A stretch of 64,000 bases of DNA from Methylotenera sp. (GCF_030653755.1 NZ_JAURYU010000041.1:24328-88327), one strand, 5' to 3'; positions 29,211 through 38,387 are shown, numbered from the stretch's first letter. A program made the numbers and translations. Notes: generated by a model not told the origin, from the sequence alone.

Positions 29211-30883
29211 TCACTTTACTCAAGAATGGCAAAATCTACGACCCAGCTCACAACAAAGATGGCGTGGTAGAGGATATTTATATCTATCAAGGCCGCATCG
29301 TACCGAAACCACTCGATCACACAAAAGTCACCCAAACTTATGATCTAAGTGGCAAAGTAGTCATGGCTGGTGCTATTGACATGCACAGCCATATCGGTGG
29401 TGGTAAGGTCAACATTGCGCGTATGATGTTGCCCGAGTATCAACAAAAACAAATGCAGGAAATTAAAAACCTGAGCGAACCAGAAGCGCATATCTGCACG
29501 CCATATTGCAGCCATCACGCTACACCAACGGCTACAGATACTGGATTTAGATATATCGAAATGGGCTACACCGCCGCTTTTGAACCTGCAATTTCGCCTA
29601 TCAACGCACGTCAGGCGCATTTGGAGATGGGCGACACCCCGATGATTGATAAGGGTGGCTATGCGATGCTGGGTAATGATGATTACTTTTTGCGTATGCT
29701 GGCGGCTAAAAAAGACCAAAAAGCCATTAACGATTATGTCGCTTGGATATTACATGCCACACAAGCCATTGGCATTAAAGTTGTGAATCCAGGTGGCATT
29801 AGTGCGTTTAAATTTAACCAACGCAGACTTAACTTAGATGAAAATCATCAACATTACCAAGTAAGCCCACGTGAAGTATTGCAAAGCCTAAGTCGCGCTG
29901 TGCATGAACTTGGTATTGCTAAACCTTTACACGTACATTGCAATAACTTAGGTGCAGCTGGTAACTTTGAAACCACACTTAACACCATGGGTGCAAGTAA
30001 TGGCCTGCCTATGCACTTAACGCATATCCAGTTTCATAGCTATGGTACTGAGGGTGATAAAAAATTCTCATCAGCGGCGGCACAAATTGCAGAAGCACTC
30101 AATAAAAACAAAAACATCAGTGCTGACGTTGGTCAAATATTGTTTAATCAAACAGTCACCGCTTCTGGCGACTCTATGATGCAGCACTTGAATGCTAAGC
30201 ATGCCAATCCTAAAAAATCTGTGATTATGGATATTGAGTGTGATGCGGGCTGTGGTGTATTGCCATTTAAATATCGCGACCAAAACTACGTGAATGCATT
30301 GCAATGGGCAATCGGCTTGGAGATTTTCTTATCAGTTGAAGATCCATGGCGTATTTTCTTAACCACAGACCATCCGAACGGTGCACCGTTTACTAGCTAC
30401 CCGCATCTGATTCGTTTACTGATGGACAAAACCTTTAGAAACGAAGCGTTTGCAAAACTGAACCTAGATGCACAATCAATGAGCAACCTCACCAGCTTAA
30501 ATCGTGAATATAGCTTATACGAAATCGCCATTATGACGCGTGCTGGTGCAAGTAAACTAATTGGCCTAAACGACCGCGGTCATTTAGGTGTGGGAGCGAA
30601 CGCAGACATTACGGTTTACACAGACCAAGAGAATCGCGAGGCTATGTTTGCCAAACCCGATTACGTATTCAAAAATGGTGAGTTAGTCGTTAAAAATGGT
30701 ACCGTTGTTAAAGTGGTATGGGGCGCTACGCATACCGCAAAACCAGCGTTTGACATTGGTGTAGAAAAAGACCTAAAAGACTATTTCGACCGTTATCAAA
30801 CTATAGGCTTAGACAACTTCAAAATTAGCGATGCCGAGATTTTTGATGACGGCAGAGGCAGTGTTGTCGTGAACAAGAACTAA
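29207..30883 (+). CDS. fhcA: Formyltransferase/hydrolase complex subunit A (FhcA, amidohydrolase)
   Basis: Catalytic hydrolase of the Fhc complex, 558 residues; it splits formyl-methylofuran into formate and methylofuran. Binuclear metal-site motifs of the amidohydrolase superfamily are visible: DMHSHIGGGK (His60, His62), KPLHVHCNNLG, PMHLTHIQFHSYG and the aspartate in LTTDHPNGAPF. The C-terminal MTRAGASKLIGLNDRGHLGVGANADITVY is the usual composite beta-sandwich. Overlaps fhcB by 4 bp (ATGA). Confidence 0.95.
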   Translation: MITLLKNGKIYDPAHNKDGVVEDIYIYQGRIVPKPLDHTKVTQTYDLSGKVVMAGAIDMHSHIGGGKVNIARMMLPEYQQKQMQEIKNLSEPEAHICTPYCSHHATPTATDTGFRYIEMGYTAAFEPAISPINARQAHLEMGDTPMIDKGGYAMLGNDDYFLRMLAAKKDQKAINDYVAWILHATQAIGIKVVNPGGISAFKFNQRRLNLDENHQHYQVSPREVLQSLSRAVHELGIAKPLHVHCNNLGAAGNFETTLNTMGASNGLPMHLTHIQFHSYGTEGDKKFSSAAAQIAEALNKNKNISADVGQILFNQTVTASGDSMMQHLNAKHANPKKSVIMDIECDAGCGVLPFKYRDQNYVNALQWAIGLEIFLSVEDPWRIFLTTDHPNGAPFTSYPHLIRLLMDKTFRNEAFAKLNLDAQSMSNLTSLNREYSLYEIAIMTRAGASKLIGLNDRGHLGVGANADITVYTDQENREAMFAKPDYVFKNGELVVKNGTVVKVVWGATHTAKPAFDIGVEKDLKDYFDRYQTIGLDNFKISDAEIFDDGRGSVVVNKN

Positions 30884-30910
30884 CAAGCTAACTTACTGAA
30901 AAGGAACGAT

Positions 30911-31570
30911 ATGAGTAGGTTATATGGCGAGCAACACCGTCAATTGCAAGATGAGTTTGCCACGCGAAAAATGGCAGACCGCGTTGAGGAGTTGGCTTGT
31001 AAAACTGAGTTTGATGAAGAGTCAAAAGGCTTTATCGAACACATGGACATGTTCTTCTTATCAACAGTAGACCATCAAGGCCGCCCTACGGTGTCTTACA
31101 AAGGTGGTGATGCTGGTTTTGTGAAAGTAATTGATAGTAAAACCTTAGCTTTTCCGAGCTACGATGGCAATGGCATGTTCTTCTCTATGGGAAATATCAG
31201 TACGCAGCCACAAGTTGGTTTGCTGTTTATCTCATTTGAAGCACCGCATCGCATCCGTGTACAAGGTAGTGCGACAATTTCTCGTACTGACCCGCTCATG
31301 GCTGAATACAAAGAAGCTGACTTTATTGTTCGTGTGACATTATCTGAGTTATGGCAAAATTGCCCGCGCTACATTCACCAGCGCACTAAAGTGCGTGATT
31401 CACGCTATGTGCCACGTGAGCATTGTGAAACACCGATTGCCGAATGGAAGCGCTTGGATTTGGTTCAAGATATACTGCCAGAAGCTGATGTTACTAAAGT
31501 AAAAGAACTAGGTACCATTCAAATTGAAGAATGGATTGATAAAATTAAAACTGCTGACCCTACGGCTTAA
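30911..31570 (+). CDS. Pyridoxamine 5'-phosphate oxidase (PNPOx)-like flavoprotein within the fhc operon
   Basis: A 219-residue protein with a split-barrel FMN-binding fold signature: FLSTVDHQGRPTVSYKGGDA, LAFPSYDGNGMFFSMGNIS, VGLLFISFEAPHRIRVQGSA. It lacks the full pdxH pattern, so it is more likely a general PNPOx-like flavin protein than the vitamin B6 enzyme. AAGGA lies 6 nt before the ATG, and the stop abuts the fhcD ATG with no gap, so it is tightly cotranscribed with C1 genes. It may serve cofactor maintenance or detoxification; that is inference. Confidence 0.8.
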   Translation: MSRLYGEQHRQLQDEFATRKMADRVEELACKTEFDEESKGFIEHMDMFFLSTVDHQGRPTVSYKGGDAGFVKVIDSKTLAFPSYDGNGMFFSMGNISTQPQVGLLFISFEAPHRIRVQGSATISRTDPLMAEYKEADFIVRVTLSELWQNCPRYIHQRTKVRDSRYVPREHCETPIAEWKRLDLVQDILPEADVTKVKELGTIQIEEWIDKIKTADPTA

Positions 31571-32485
31571 ATGATGATGTTGCTAAATACTATACAAATT
31601 GACGATACTTTTGCCGAAGCTTTTAACATGCGCGGCACACGCGTAATTATTACCGCGCAAAACCTAAAATGGGCATATCATGCCGCCAACGCCATGACTG
31701 GCTTTGCAACCTCAGTGATTGGCTGTGGTGTTGAGGCTGGTATTGAACGTGAGCTAAGGACCGAAGAAACGCCAGATGGCAGACCGGGCGTAAGTATTCT
31801 TATGTTTGCAATGGGTAGCAAAGTGCTCATGCAACAACTAGAAACTCGGATGGGCCAATGTATTTTGACTTGTCCGACTGCTGCTGCTTTTTCAGGTATT
31901 GATGGCGAAGATAAAATCAGTCTAGGCAAACACCTACGCTATTTTGGTGATGGCTTTCAAACCTCTAAACTGATAGATGGAAAACGCTACTGGCGCATTC
32001 CAGTGATGGATGGTGAGTTTATTACTGAAGAAACCACCGGCATGGTACGTGCAATTGGTGGTGGTAACTTTTTGATTCTCGCCACATCGCAACCAGCCGC
32101 CCTAGCTGCAGCCGAGGTTGCCATTGAAGCCATGAAAAAAGTACCTAACGTGATTATGCCGTTCCCTGGTGGCGTGGTGCGGTCTGGCTCTAAAGTCGGC
32201 AGTAAATATAAAACCATGTTTGCATCGACCAACGATGCATTCTGCCCTACGCTAAAAGGTGCTACCAATACCGAGCTTTCACCAGAAATTGAAAGCGTGA
32301 TGGAAATTGTGATTGATGGTTTAACTTTTGAAGACATCGCACTCTCCATGAAAGTAGGTATTGAAGCGATTTGTAACCTAGGTGCCGAAAGTGGCGTTAA
32401 ACGTATTTCAGCAGGTAACTATGGTGGCAAGCTTGGCCCTCATCTTTTCAAATTACATGATATTTTAAACGGCAGCAACTCATGA
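31571..32485 (+). CDS. fhcD: Formylmethanofuran:tetrahydromethanopterin formyltransferase (Ftr/FhcD)
   Basis: Transfers the formyl group between formyl-H4MPT and methylofuran, 304 residues as expected. Typical stretches: IDDTFAEAFNMRGTRVIITA, CPTAAAFSG, GGNFLILATSQPAALAAAE and GVVRSGSKVGSKY. Directly abuts the upstream flavoprotein gene and overlaps fhcC by 4 bp. Three consecutive ATG codons begin the frame. Confidence 0.96.
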   Translation: MMMLLNTIQIDDTFAEAFNMRGTRVIITAQNLKWAYHAANAMTGFATSVIGCGVEAGIERELRTEETPDGRPGVSILMFAMGSKVLMQQLETRMGQCILTCPTAAAFSGIDGEDKISLGKHLRYFGDGFQTSKLIDGKRYWRIPVMDGEFITEETTGMVRAIGGGNFLILATSQPAALAAAEVAIEAMKKVPNVIMPFPGGVVRSGSKVGSKYKTMFASTNDAFCPTLKGATNTELSPEIESVMEIVIDGLTFEDIALSMKVGIEAICNLGAESGVKRISAGNYGGKLGPHLFKLHDILNGSNS

Positions 32486-33291
32486 ACGCGCTCACCTTTA
32501 CATTAAAAAATACACTCAATTTTTCGGTTAATTGCAGTGTGTTAACCCCAAATAGTTTAGAAAACAAATCAATCACCGATATTGCAAATATTAAAGTAAC
32601 TTATGGCAATAGCACTTTACTAGTCAGCGATTTATTTGAAGTAACAGGTAGCGACTCAGCGCATATTGTCTTTAAAAACCCATCAAATAAGATGGACTAT
32701 ATTGGCGCCAATATGTCTTCAGGAAAAATTACGATTGAAGGTAACGCTGGTGCTTATTTAGGTTTTACCATGAAAAGTGGTGAAATTCACTGTACTGGCA
32801 GTGTTGAAAGCTATGCCGCATGCAATATGGTAGGTGGTTTATTAACAATCGACGCTAACGTAGGCGACTTTTTAGGAGCAGGCTCCGAAGGTCTACGCAA
32901 AGGCATGCGTGGCGGCACGGTTATTATTAAAGGTAATGCTGGTGACCGTGTAGGTGACCAAATGCGTAGAGGCTTGATTTTGATTGAAGGCAATGCTGGC
33001 GACTACTGCGGTAGCCGCATGATTGCAGGTACGATTGGTGTATTAGGTAATGTTGGTGCGTATACCGCATTTAATATGCACCGTGGCACACTATTACTGA
33101 AAAATACACCAAGCCTACATGCTACAGTTCAAGACTGTGGCACACACACATTGCCATACCTGAGCTTATTATTTAAATCGTTTAAAAAACACAATACGCC
33201 ATTTAGCCAATTAAGCTCGCAACGTGTGCAGCGCTTTGTGGGGGATGCTGCCTATAAAGGCAATGGTGAGATACTCATTCTAAATGCCTAG
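32482..33291 (+). CDS. fhcC: Formyltransferase/hydrolase complex subunit C (FhcC)
   Basis: Structural subunit of 269 residues. The middle is a right-handed beta-helix of GXXGXXXG repeats like the glutamate synthase alpha C-terminal domain: ITIEGNAGAYLGFTMKSGEI, LTIDANVGDFLGAGSEGLRK, VIIKGNAGDRVGDQMRRGLI, ILIEGNAGDYCGSRMIAGTI, IGVLGNVGAYTAFNMHRGTL. In characterised complexes it bridges the FhcA and FhcD active sites. Last gene of the cluster. Confidence 0.95.
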   Translation: MNALTFTLKNTLNFSVNCSVLTPNSLENKSITDIANIKVTYGNSTLLVSDLFEVTGSDSAHIVFKNPSNKMDYIGANMSSGKITIEGNAGAYLGFTMKSGEIHCTGSVESYAACNMVGGLLTIDANVGDFLGAGSEGLRKGMRGGTVIIKGNAGDRVGDQMRRGLILIEGNAGDYCGSRMIAGTIGVLGNVGAYTAFNMHRGTLLLKNTPSLHATVQDCGTHTLPYLSLLFKSFKKHNTPFSQLSSQRVQRFVGDAAYKGNGEILILNA

Positions 33292-33419
33292 CATTTAATC
33301 TAAGTACAAGAACATGCTGATTCGCAATATGAAATTAGTTGAGCTTTATACTGAGCCGCTTGTCGTATCGTATCAATTAAACTCAATATTAAGTTAGTAA
33401 AGCATTTCTTTATCAAACT

Positions 33420-34964
33420 ATGCGTAGATGCTGCACATTCAATCAGTTAAAAATTGCAATTTTAATTAGTTGCGCTTACTACGCACTAGCGTTATTAGGC
33501 GTATATCAAACGGTAAGTGCGCAAGGCATCGCGATTGTGTGGCTTGCAAATGCAGTTATTTTATCAGCGCTTCTGATACTTCCTTATCGCCAATGGCCGC
33601 TCATTTTAATGGGCACCTTACTCGCTGAAATTGCTGCTGACATCCCCACGTTTCCATTGTGGACTGCCGCGTCATTTGGATTTACAAATATACTGGAAGT
33701 CACACTTGCCGCCACACTCATTCGCCGTGTCAGTGGCGAAAACTTTGATTTTGATAAATTAAGACGAGGTGGCTATTTTTTACTATTTGGACCGTTAATT
33801 GCATGTGCTCTTGCAGGCTTAATCGGTGCAACTATTAATATAAAACTTGGAAATTCTGTCCTAGACTATTCAAAATTTTGGTTAGTTTGGTGGTTTGGCG
33901 ATGCACTAGGCTTAATTCTATTGACACCAATGATCGTAGTCGTTTGGCGTTTATTAGAAAAAGGTATCCCTAAAATACCTAACAAAATTATTTTTGAAGC
34001 GACACTATTTTCATTAACGCTTATTTTCATAGGCATTTATGCATTTTCTGGAAAACATGAACAGCTACAGTTTCTGATTAGCCCACTGCTATTACTATCG
34101 TTAGGTATTTACGCTGCCATTAGATTCGGTGTACTAGGTGCTACTTTTACCGTGACTATTGTGGCTATGCTGGCAGTATATCAACTCACACGCGAGATAT
34201 ACCCATACTCAACTACATCTGTGCAACAAGCGGTATGGTTAACACAAGAATATTTAGCACTTATCTCGGTTGTTTCAGTTGGGCTGGCCATTCTTATGCG
34301 TGAAATTAACAACCAACGCCGAGCACTTGAAGAAAAAGAATATGCATTAAGAATGCATAACAGCACGTTAGAGTCGCATGTCTATGATCGCACCTTACTG
34401 CTTGAAAAGGCTAACAATGCTTTGCATGAAGCAAATATACAACTTGCACACATTGCCTCAGTTGATGAACTCACTGGTATAGCAAATCGCCAGCACTTTA
34501 GAACTGAAGCGCAACGTGAACTTAATCGTTTGAAACAGGATAATCAAACAGCATCGATGATTTTAATCGATTTAGATTACTTTAAACGGGTTAACGACAC
34601 GTATGGTCATGGCGCAGGCGACTTTGTATTGCAGTCAATCGCAGAGCCCATCCGGCAATCACTTAGGCCAAAAGACCTACTTGGCAGAATGGGTGGTGAG
34701 GAATTTTTTATACTGCTCTCTGAAACAGACCTCAATAGCGCAACAAATATCGCAGAGCGCATACGTCTCGCGCTTGAAAGTTTAGTGTTAAATTACGATG
34801 GCAACCTCATAAAGATTACAGCAAGTATGGGCGTGGCTGAATTAAATAAGCATGAAAATTGGAGCAATCTAGAGGATCTGGATGATTTAACACGCCGCGC
34901 AGACCAAGCACTTTACCGTGCAAAAGAGCATGGTAGGAATTGTGTTGAGACCGCAACAGAATAG
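33420..34964 (+). CDS. MASE1-domain diguanylate cyclase (GGEEF)
   Basis: Membrane-bound c-di-GMP synthase of 514 residues. The first 290 residues are a MASE1 sensor with about eight hydrophobic helices (IAIVWLANAVILSALLILP, FWLVWWFGDALGLILLTP). A short coiled coil (ALEEKEYALRMHNSTLESHV) leads to a GGDEF domain: DELTGIANRQHF, LIDLDYFKRVNDTYGHGAGD and the active loop GRMGGEEFF around residue 425. An inhibitory-site RxxD (RPKD) precedes it by five residues, so product inhibition is expected. No EAL domain. Confidence 0.9.
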   Translation: MRRCCTFNQLKIAILISCAYYALALLGVYQTVSAQGIAIVWLANAVILSALLILPYRQWPLILMGTLLAEIAADIPTFPLWTAASFGFTNILEVTLAATLIRRVSGENFDFDKLRRGGYFLLFGPLIACALAGLIGATINIKLGNSVLDYSKFWLVWWFGDALGLILLTPMIVVVWRLLEKGIPKIPNKIIFEATLFSLTLIFIGIYAFSGKHEQLQFLISPLLLLSLGIYAAIRFGVLGATFTVTIVAMLAVYQLTREIYPYSTTSVQQAVWLTQEYLALISVVSVGLAILMREINNQRRALEEKEYALRMHNSTLESHVYDRTLLLEKANNALHEANIQLAHIASVDELTGIANRQHFRTEAQRELNRLKQDNQTASMILIDLDYFKRVNDTYGHGAGDFVLQSIAEPIRQSLRPKDLLGRMGGEEFFILLSETDLNSATNIAERIRLALESLVLNYDGNLIKITASMGVAELNKHENWSNLEDLDDLTRRADQALYRAKEHGRNCVETATE

Positions 34965-35010
34965 TCCATATAGAATGAGTGGCAAAACTCGTATAACTTA
35001 TATGGATCTA

Positions 35011-35039
35011 TTAGTTACTAGATTAAGTCTAGTAACTAA
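35011..35039. terminator. Perfect 12-bp hairpin between convergent genes
   Basis: TTAGTTACTAGA (35011-35022), loop TTAAG, TCTAGTAACTAA (35028-35039). It sits between the cyclase gene and the convergent lipoprotein gene, at a place where both transcripts should end. A T-rich stretch (TATTTACTGTTTTT) begins directly after it on the plus strand; none on the minus side. Confidence 0.55.
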
Positions 35040-35051
35040 TATTTACTGTTT

Positions 35052-35135
35052 TTAATTAAGTCCTGTTTCAGCTAAAAATCGATTAAAACATTCATTCACA
35101 ATCACTTCAGCATTGATATCCACAGCCTTATAGTT
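35052..35135 (-). pseudogene. In-frame coding continuation after the stop of the lipoprotein gene
   Basis: After the TAA at 35138-35136, the same frame stays open for 28 codons to a second TAA at 35054-35052. It would read NYKAVDINAEVIVNE then CFNRFLAETGLN, an amphipathic, protein-like sequence with an ordinary amino-acid mix. This suggests that the ancestral protein was longer and that the first TAA is a nonsense change (from CAA, AAA or GAA) or a base-call error. Confidence 0.5.
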
Positions 35136-35753
35136 TTAAGCCTTCCATTTTTCAAGAGGCATTTTGTTATTTGCTGAATTGGCACAACTGAAGGTTTTAA
35201 TTGCATGCAACTTACCTTCCTTTTTCTCCAGCACGTTTACTTGTAGATGATAGTTCAAAGCATAATCTTGGCTAGTAAGAAAAGATACATAACCTAACTC
35301 CCATAATGGTGTATTCACCGCAATAGATAGCTCGCGATTATTTGGGGTAGATGGTTGCGCTTTAATAGTGAGGTAGTCAGACAGTTTTTTGGCAAGTGCT
35401 AAATCAGCACCTTTGCCTGCCGATACTACATAACTATCTGGTAAGGCTTGTTGTAAGTTCTGACTAAAAGACTGCATAATCTGCATATTAGCTTGCATTT
35501 GTTGTGCATTTACAGCACCAGCACCACTACCTACAGCGCTGGAAATCACTGATGCAACCACAAAATTTCCCATCGCCTGTGCTTTTGTTCTTTCTGAAAG
35601 TTCTGCGGGTTTTGTAATCGGTGCAACTGCGACATAACTATTTAATATAGCGTCACTTAATGTACTTTTAGGTGTGACGGACGTTGTCGAACAAGCTGAT
35701 ATGCCAACCGCAAGTGATGCAGATATTACAAGGGCTAAAGCTGATTTTTGCAT
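35136..35753 (-). CDS. Hypothetical lipoprotein, possibly truncated at the C-terminus
   Basis: A 205-residue predicted lipoprotein: signal peptide ending in VGISAC (Cys21), then a Ser/Thr-rich stretch, a Gly/Ala segment (FVVASVISSAVGSGAGAVNA) and a mixed alpha/beta C-terminal part (DYALNYHLQVNVLEKKEGKL). I do not recognise the family. The annotated end is a TAA after KWKA, but the frame continues convincingly to 35052 (see separate entry), so this may be a shortened product of a damaged gene. Convergent with the MASE1-GGDEF gene. Confidence 0.7.
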   Translation of the reverse strand: MQKSALALVISASLAVGISACSTTSVTPKSTLSDAILNSYVAVAPITKPAELSERTKAQAMGNFVVASVISSAVGSGAGAVNAQQMQANMQIMQSFSQNLQQALPDSYVVSAGKGADLALAKKLSDYLTIKAQPSTPNNRELSIAVNTPLWELGYVSFLTSQDYALNYHLQVNVLEKKEGKLHAIKTFSCANSANNKMPLEKWKA

Positions 35754-36130
35754 CGTTAGTTAATTCCTAAGTTTACGTTAAAAATAATGAGATAAAACTG
35801 CTCAACTTTATTCTTCAAGTTTATATTGCTGTTTGGTTTTAAAATTTAGGCGTCATGGCAATCAGCGATCATCTTTAATGCATCAAGATATGTTGTTTAA
35901 TAAACATCATGATATTTTTCAGGGATGATATACGACACGATTGCTTCAGAGTTAATTAAGGCTTTGAGTTAACAATTGTTTACAATAAAAGTGTATTTAA
36001 ATTAACCATAGGCTGATTTAAATGAAATACTGATACCACAAGTTTGATAGCACTGAGACATTGATGTAGATAAACATTGTTTTATAAAATCATCTGTTAA
36101 AATAGCGTATTACATATCACTGCAACTGTC
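35754..36130 (+). other. 377-bp intergenic region between divergent genes
   Basis: AT-rich spacer between the start of the lipoprotein gene and the start of trhO. No open frame that looks coding. It holds the probable trhO promoter (annotated separately) and an imperfect dyad TGTTtaataAACA near 35895. Room exists for promoters in both directions. Confidence 0.5.
36061..36088 (+). promoter_or_regulatory. Candidate promoter for trhO
   Basis: TTGATG (36061-36066), 16-bp spacer, TATAAA (36083-36088), 42 bp before the ATG. A second option is an extended -10, TGTTAAAAT, ending at 36103. No obvious ribosome site lies before the ATG. Confidence 0.35.
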
Positions 36131-37060
36131 ATGCCTAAGTACTTAACCGCTGCCCTTTACAAATTTGTTAGCTTGCCTGAATATCAAGCTTTGCAAGCCC
36201 CTATTCTTGCTGCTTGCAAAATTCACCATATCAAAGGCACGTTGCTGCTAGCAGAAGAAGGCATTAATGGCACCATAGCAGGCTTATCAGATCACATTCA
36301 TCTTCTACTGAACTATCTACGCACAGACCCATTATTTGCAGGTAAATTTTCAGATTTAGAACATAAAGAGTCTTTTGCCGATGAACATCCGTTTTATCGC
36401 ATGAAGGTAAAACTGAAGAAAGAAATTGTTACGCTTGGTGTGCCTGGCGTCAGCCCTACTAAGAAAGTAGGGACTTATGTGAAACCTGAAGACTGGAATG
36501 CCCTGATTTCAGATCCTGATGTTGTATTAATTGACACTCGCAATGACTACGAAGTAGATATTGGAACATTCAAAGGGGCCATTGACCCCAAAACAACCAC
36601 TTTCCGTGAGTTTCCAGAATATGTAGCCAAAAACTTTGATAAAACCAAACATAAAAAAGTCGCCATGTTCTGCACAGGCGGGATTCGTTGCGAAAAAGCA
36701 TCTTCTTATATGCTGGACCAAGGTTTTGATGAGGTCTATCACTTACAAGGTGGAATATTAAAGTATCTGGAAACGGTGCCAGAAGAGCAAAGCATGTGGC
36801 AAGGTGAATGCTTTGTATTTGATCAACGTGTCGCTGTAAAACATAACTTAGAAGTTGGGAATTTTGATCAGTGCTATGCCTGTCGGCACCCGCTATCGCC
36901 TGCTGAAATGAAAAGTGAACAATACGTTGCTGGTATTTCCTGCCCTCATTGTTACGATAAAGTATCTGAGGAAAAGCGCGTAAGATTATCAGAAAGACAA
37001 AAACAAGTTGCCTTAGCAAAACAGCGTGGCGAAACGCATATTGGTGAAAAACAAAAATAA
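36131..37060 (+). CDS. trhO: tRNA uridine-34 hydroxylase TrhO (rhodanese family, YceA)
   Basis: Oxygen-dependent enzyme forming 5-hydroxyuridine at the tRNA wobble position, 309 residues. An N-terminal acylphosphatase-like domain ([14 protein letters not shown]) precedes the rhodanese domain with its active-site cysteine in [13 protein letters not shown] and the typical [14 protein letters not shown]-terminal cysteine pair set ([14 protein letters not shown]) looks zinc-binding. The next gene starts directly after its stop. Confidence 0.94.
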   Translation: MPKYLTAALYKFVSLPEYQALQAPILAACKIHHIKGTLLLAEEGINGTIAGLSDHIHLLLNYLRTDPLFAGKFSDLEHKESFADEHPFYRMKVKLKKEIVTLGVPGVSPTKKVGTYVKPEDWNALISDPDVVLIDTRNDYEVDIGTFKGAIDPKTTTFREFPEYVAKNFDKTKHKKVAMFCTGGIRCEKASSYMLDQGFDEVYHLQGGILKYLETVPEEQSMWQGECFVFDQRVAVKHNLEVGNFDQCYACRHPLSPAEMKSEQYVAGISCPHCYDKVSEEKRVRLSERQKQVALAKQRGETHIGEKQK

Positions 37061-37735
37061 ATGAGTACTGCTCGTGAAAAAGAAGCAGTCAGCGCCTACT
37101 TCAAGTTACTTGAGAAAAAAGGCGCAAAAGGTGGCATGCTTTATAAGCGCTCGTTGTTTTTAGATCAGTTTATTCCCTTACTAAAAAATCAGCCGCTTGA
37201 ACGCACAAGCTATACTAAAGCGATTGAAAAAGTAATCAAAACGATTCCTGCGGATATCTGGCATGACAGCCTGAATACAGCTAGAGAGTTCTTCCCATTT
37301 TGGATGCAAGATATCAAAGCAATTGCAGCGTTCAGCCGGCAAGGTGGTTTTGATATACAGCCACTTAAATGGCAGCCTCTACCTACCTCACTAAAAACAC
37401 TCACTGATCAATTAAAAACTGCGAAATTCGACATCACAGAAACCAGGCATTTGCACACTTATTCTCAGGCGTTGAAAGACAAAGGTGCAAATAAACAACT
37501 ACTAGATAATAGGCTAAACCTTGCTAAAATATTAATTTTACAATTAAGAGGCGCGCCAACTGATGATGCAAGGATTTACCGTGTTGCTGTTGATGTGACG
37601 TTACCTTTATTTAAAATTGATGAGAACAAGCAGTTATTTTTATTAGTCATCCGTGAGTTTTATCAATATTGGATAGAAAATCCTGATAAGAATCTGGGCC
37701 CCAATCAGGGAGTAGAAGTAACATTTATTGAATGA
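37061..37735 (+). CDS. Hypothetical protein cotranscribed with trhO
   Basis: A 224-residue soluble protein with no signal peptide, no membrane segment and no family I recognise. Mostly helical by composition: AREKEAVSAYFKLLEKKGAK at the start, a Trp-rich middle (FFPFWMQDIKAI, LKWQPLPTSLK) and a C-terminal DENKQLFLLVIREFYQYWIE helix. Its ATG touches the TAA of trhO, indicating translational coupling and perhaps a shared tRNA-related role, which is only a contextual guess. Confidence 0.75.
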   Translation: MSTAREKEAVSAYFKLLEKKGAKGGMLYKRSLFLDQFIPLLKNQPLERTSYTKAIEKVIKTIPADIWHDSLNTAREFFPFWMQDIKAIAAFSRQGGFDIQPLKWQPLPTSLKTLTDQLKTAKFDITETRHLHTYSQALKDKGANKQLLDNRLNLAKILILQLRGAPTDDARIYRVAVDVTLPLFKIDENKQLFLLVIREFYQYWIENPDKNLGPNQGVEVTFIE

Positions 37736-37742
37736 GTTAATC

Positions 37743-37841
37743 ATGTCTGACCTATCAATGCTACCAGCAGATCTTGTCGTACCAACCGATGACAACGCGG
37801 CACAACATCTCGAAGGAATATGCCTACCACCCCTACATTGA
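37743..37841 (+). pseudogene. Out-of-frame N-terminal part of the peroxiredoxin gene
   Basis: From the ATG at 37743 the frame reads MSDLSMLPADLVVPTDD then NAAQHLEGICLPPL and stops at TGA 37839-37841. This is the N-terminus expected for the peroxiredoxin encoded just downstream in another frame; adding one base near 37835 would give LPPL-TLTGTDKVN and join both parts. Either a one-base deletion in the genome, an assembly error, or a -1 frameshift in translation. Confidence 0.6.
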
Positions 37842-38311
37842 CAGGCACAGACAAGGTTAATATTAATTTAGGTAAGCTAATGGGTAGATATGTTATATAC
37901 ATTTACCCGATGACAGGACGTCCAGAGACGCCCTTGCCTGATGGCTGGGATCAAATACCTGGAGCACGCGGCTGCACACCACAATCCTGTGCATTTCGCG
38001 ACCATTATGCTGAGTTACAAGCACTTAATGTCAATGTATTCGGTCTTAGTAGCCAATCAACAGAACACCAACTTGAAGCCCGCAATCGGTTACACCTTCC
38101 ATTTCAGTTATTAAGCGACCATACACTCCAACTGAGAGATCAACTCAAGCTACCAATCTTTTCAGTACTCGGCATGACGTTGTACAAACGTTTAACCATG
38201 ATTATTAACAATGGACAGATTGAAAAAGTGTTTTACCCTGTTTTTCCGCCAGATCGCAATGCTGATGATGTGATCACTTGGTTGCATGCCCATCCGTTAG
38301 CTATTAAATAG
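37820..38311 (+). CDS. Peroxiredoxin (AhpC/TSA, BCP-like), N-terminal frame disrupted
   Basis: Thiol peroxidase of 163 residues in the open frame. The thioredoxin-fold motifs are present: YVIYIYPMTGRPETPLP, then the cysteine pair in GARGCTPQSCAFRDHYAEL, matching the CTxQxC layout of PrxQ/BCP-type enzymes, and FGLSSQSTEHQLEARNRL. The ATG at 37820 has AAGGA only 2 nt upstream, too close for a good start, and homologous-looking sequence lies upstream in a different frame from 37743. The intact product would therefore need a frame correction; the catalytic part is complete. Third gene after trhO. Confidence 0.75.
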   Translation: MPTTPTLTGTDKVNINLGKLMGRYVIYIYPMTGRPETPLPDGWDQIPGARGCTPQSCAFRDHYAELQALNVNVFGLSSQSTEHQLEARNRLHLPFQLLSDHTLQLRDQLKLPIFSVLGMTLYKRLTMIINNGQIEKVFYPVFPPDRNADDVITWLHAHPLAIK

Positions 38312-38387
38312 AAAGTTCCATAACTCTGTGCTAGCATGGAACTAAGCATTATCTCAACTGCATCAAAATCAATGAAGTGAAATTAAC

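Noticed and set aside
36570..37019. 149-codon frame antisense to trhO
   Set aside because: Complement of a clear TrhO coding sequence; no domain or signal, no ribosome site.
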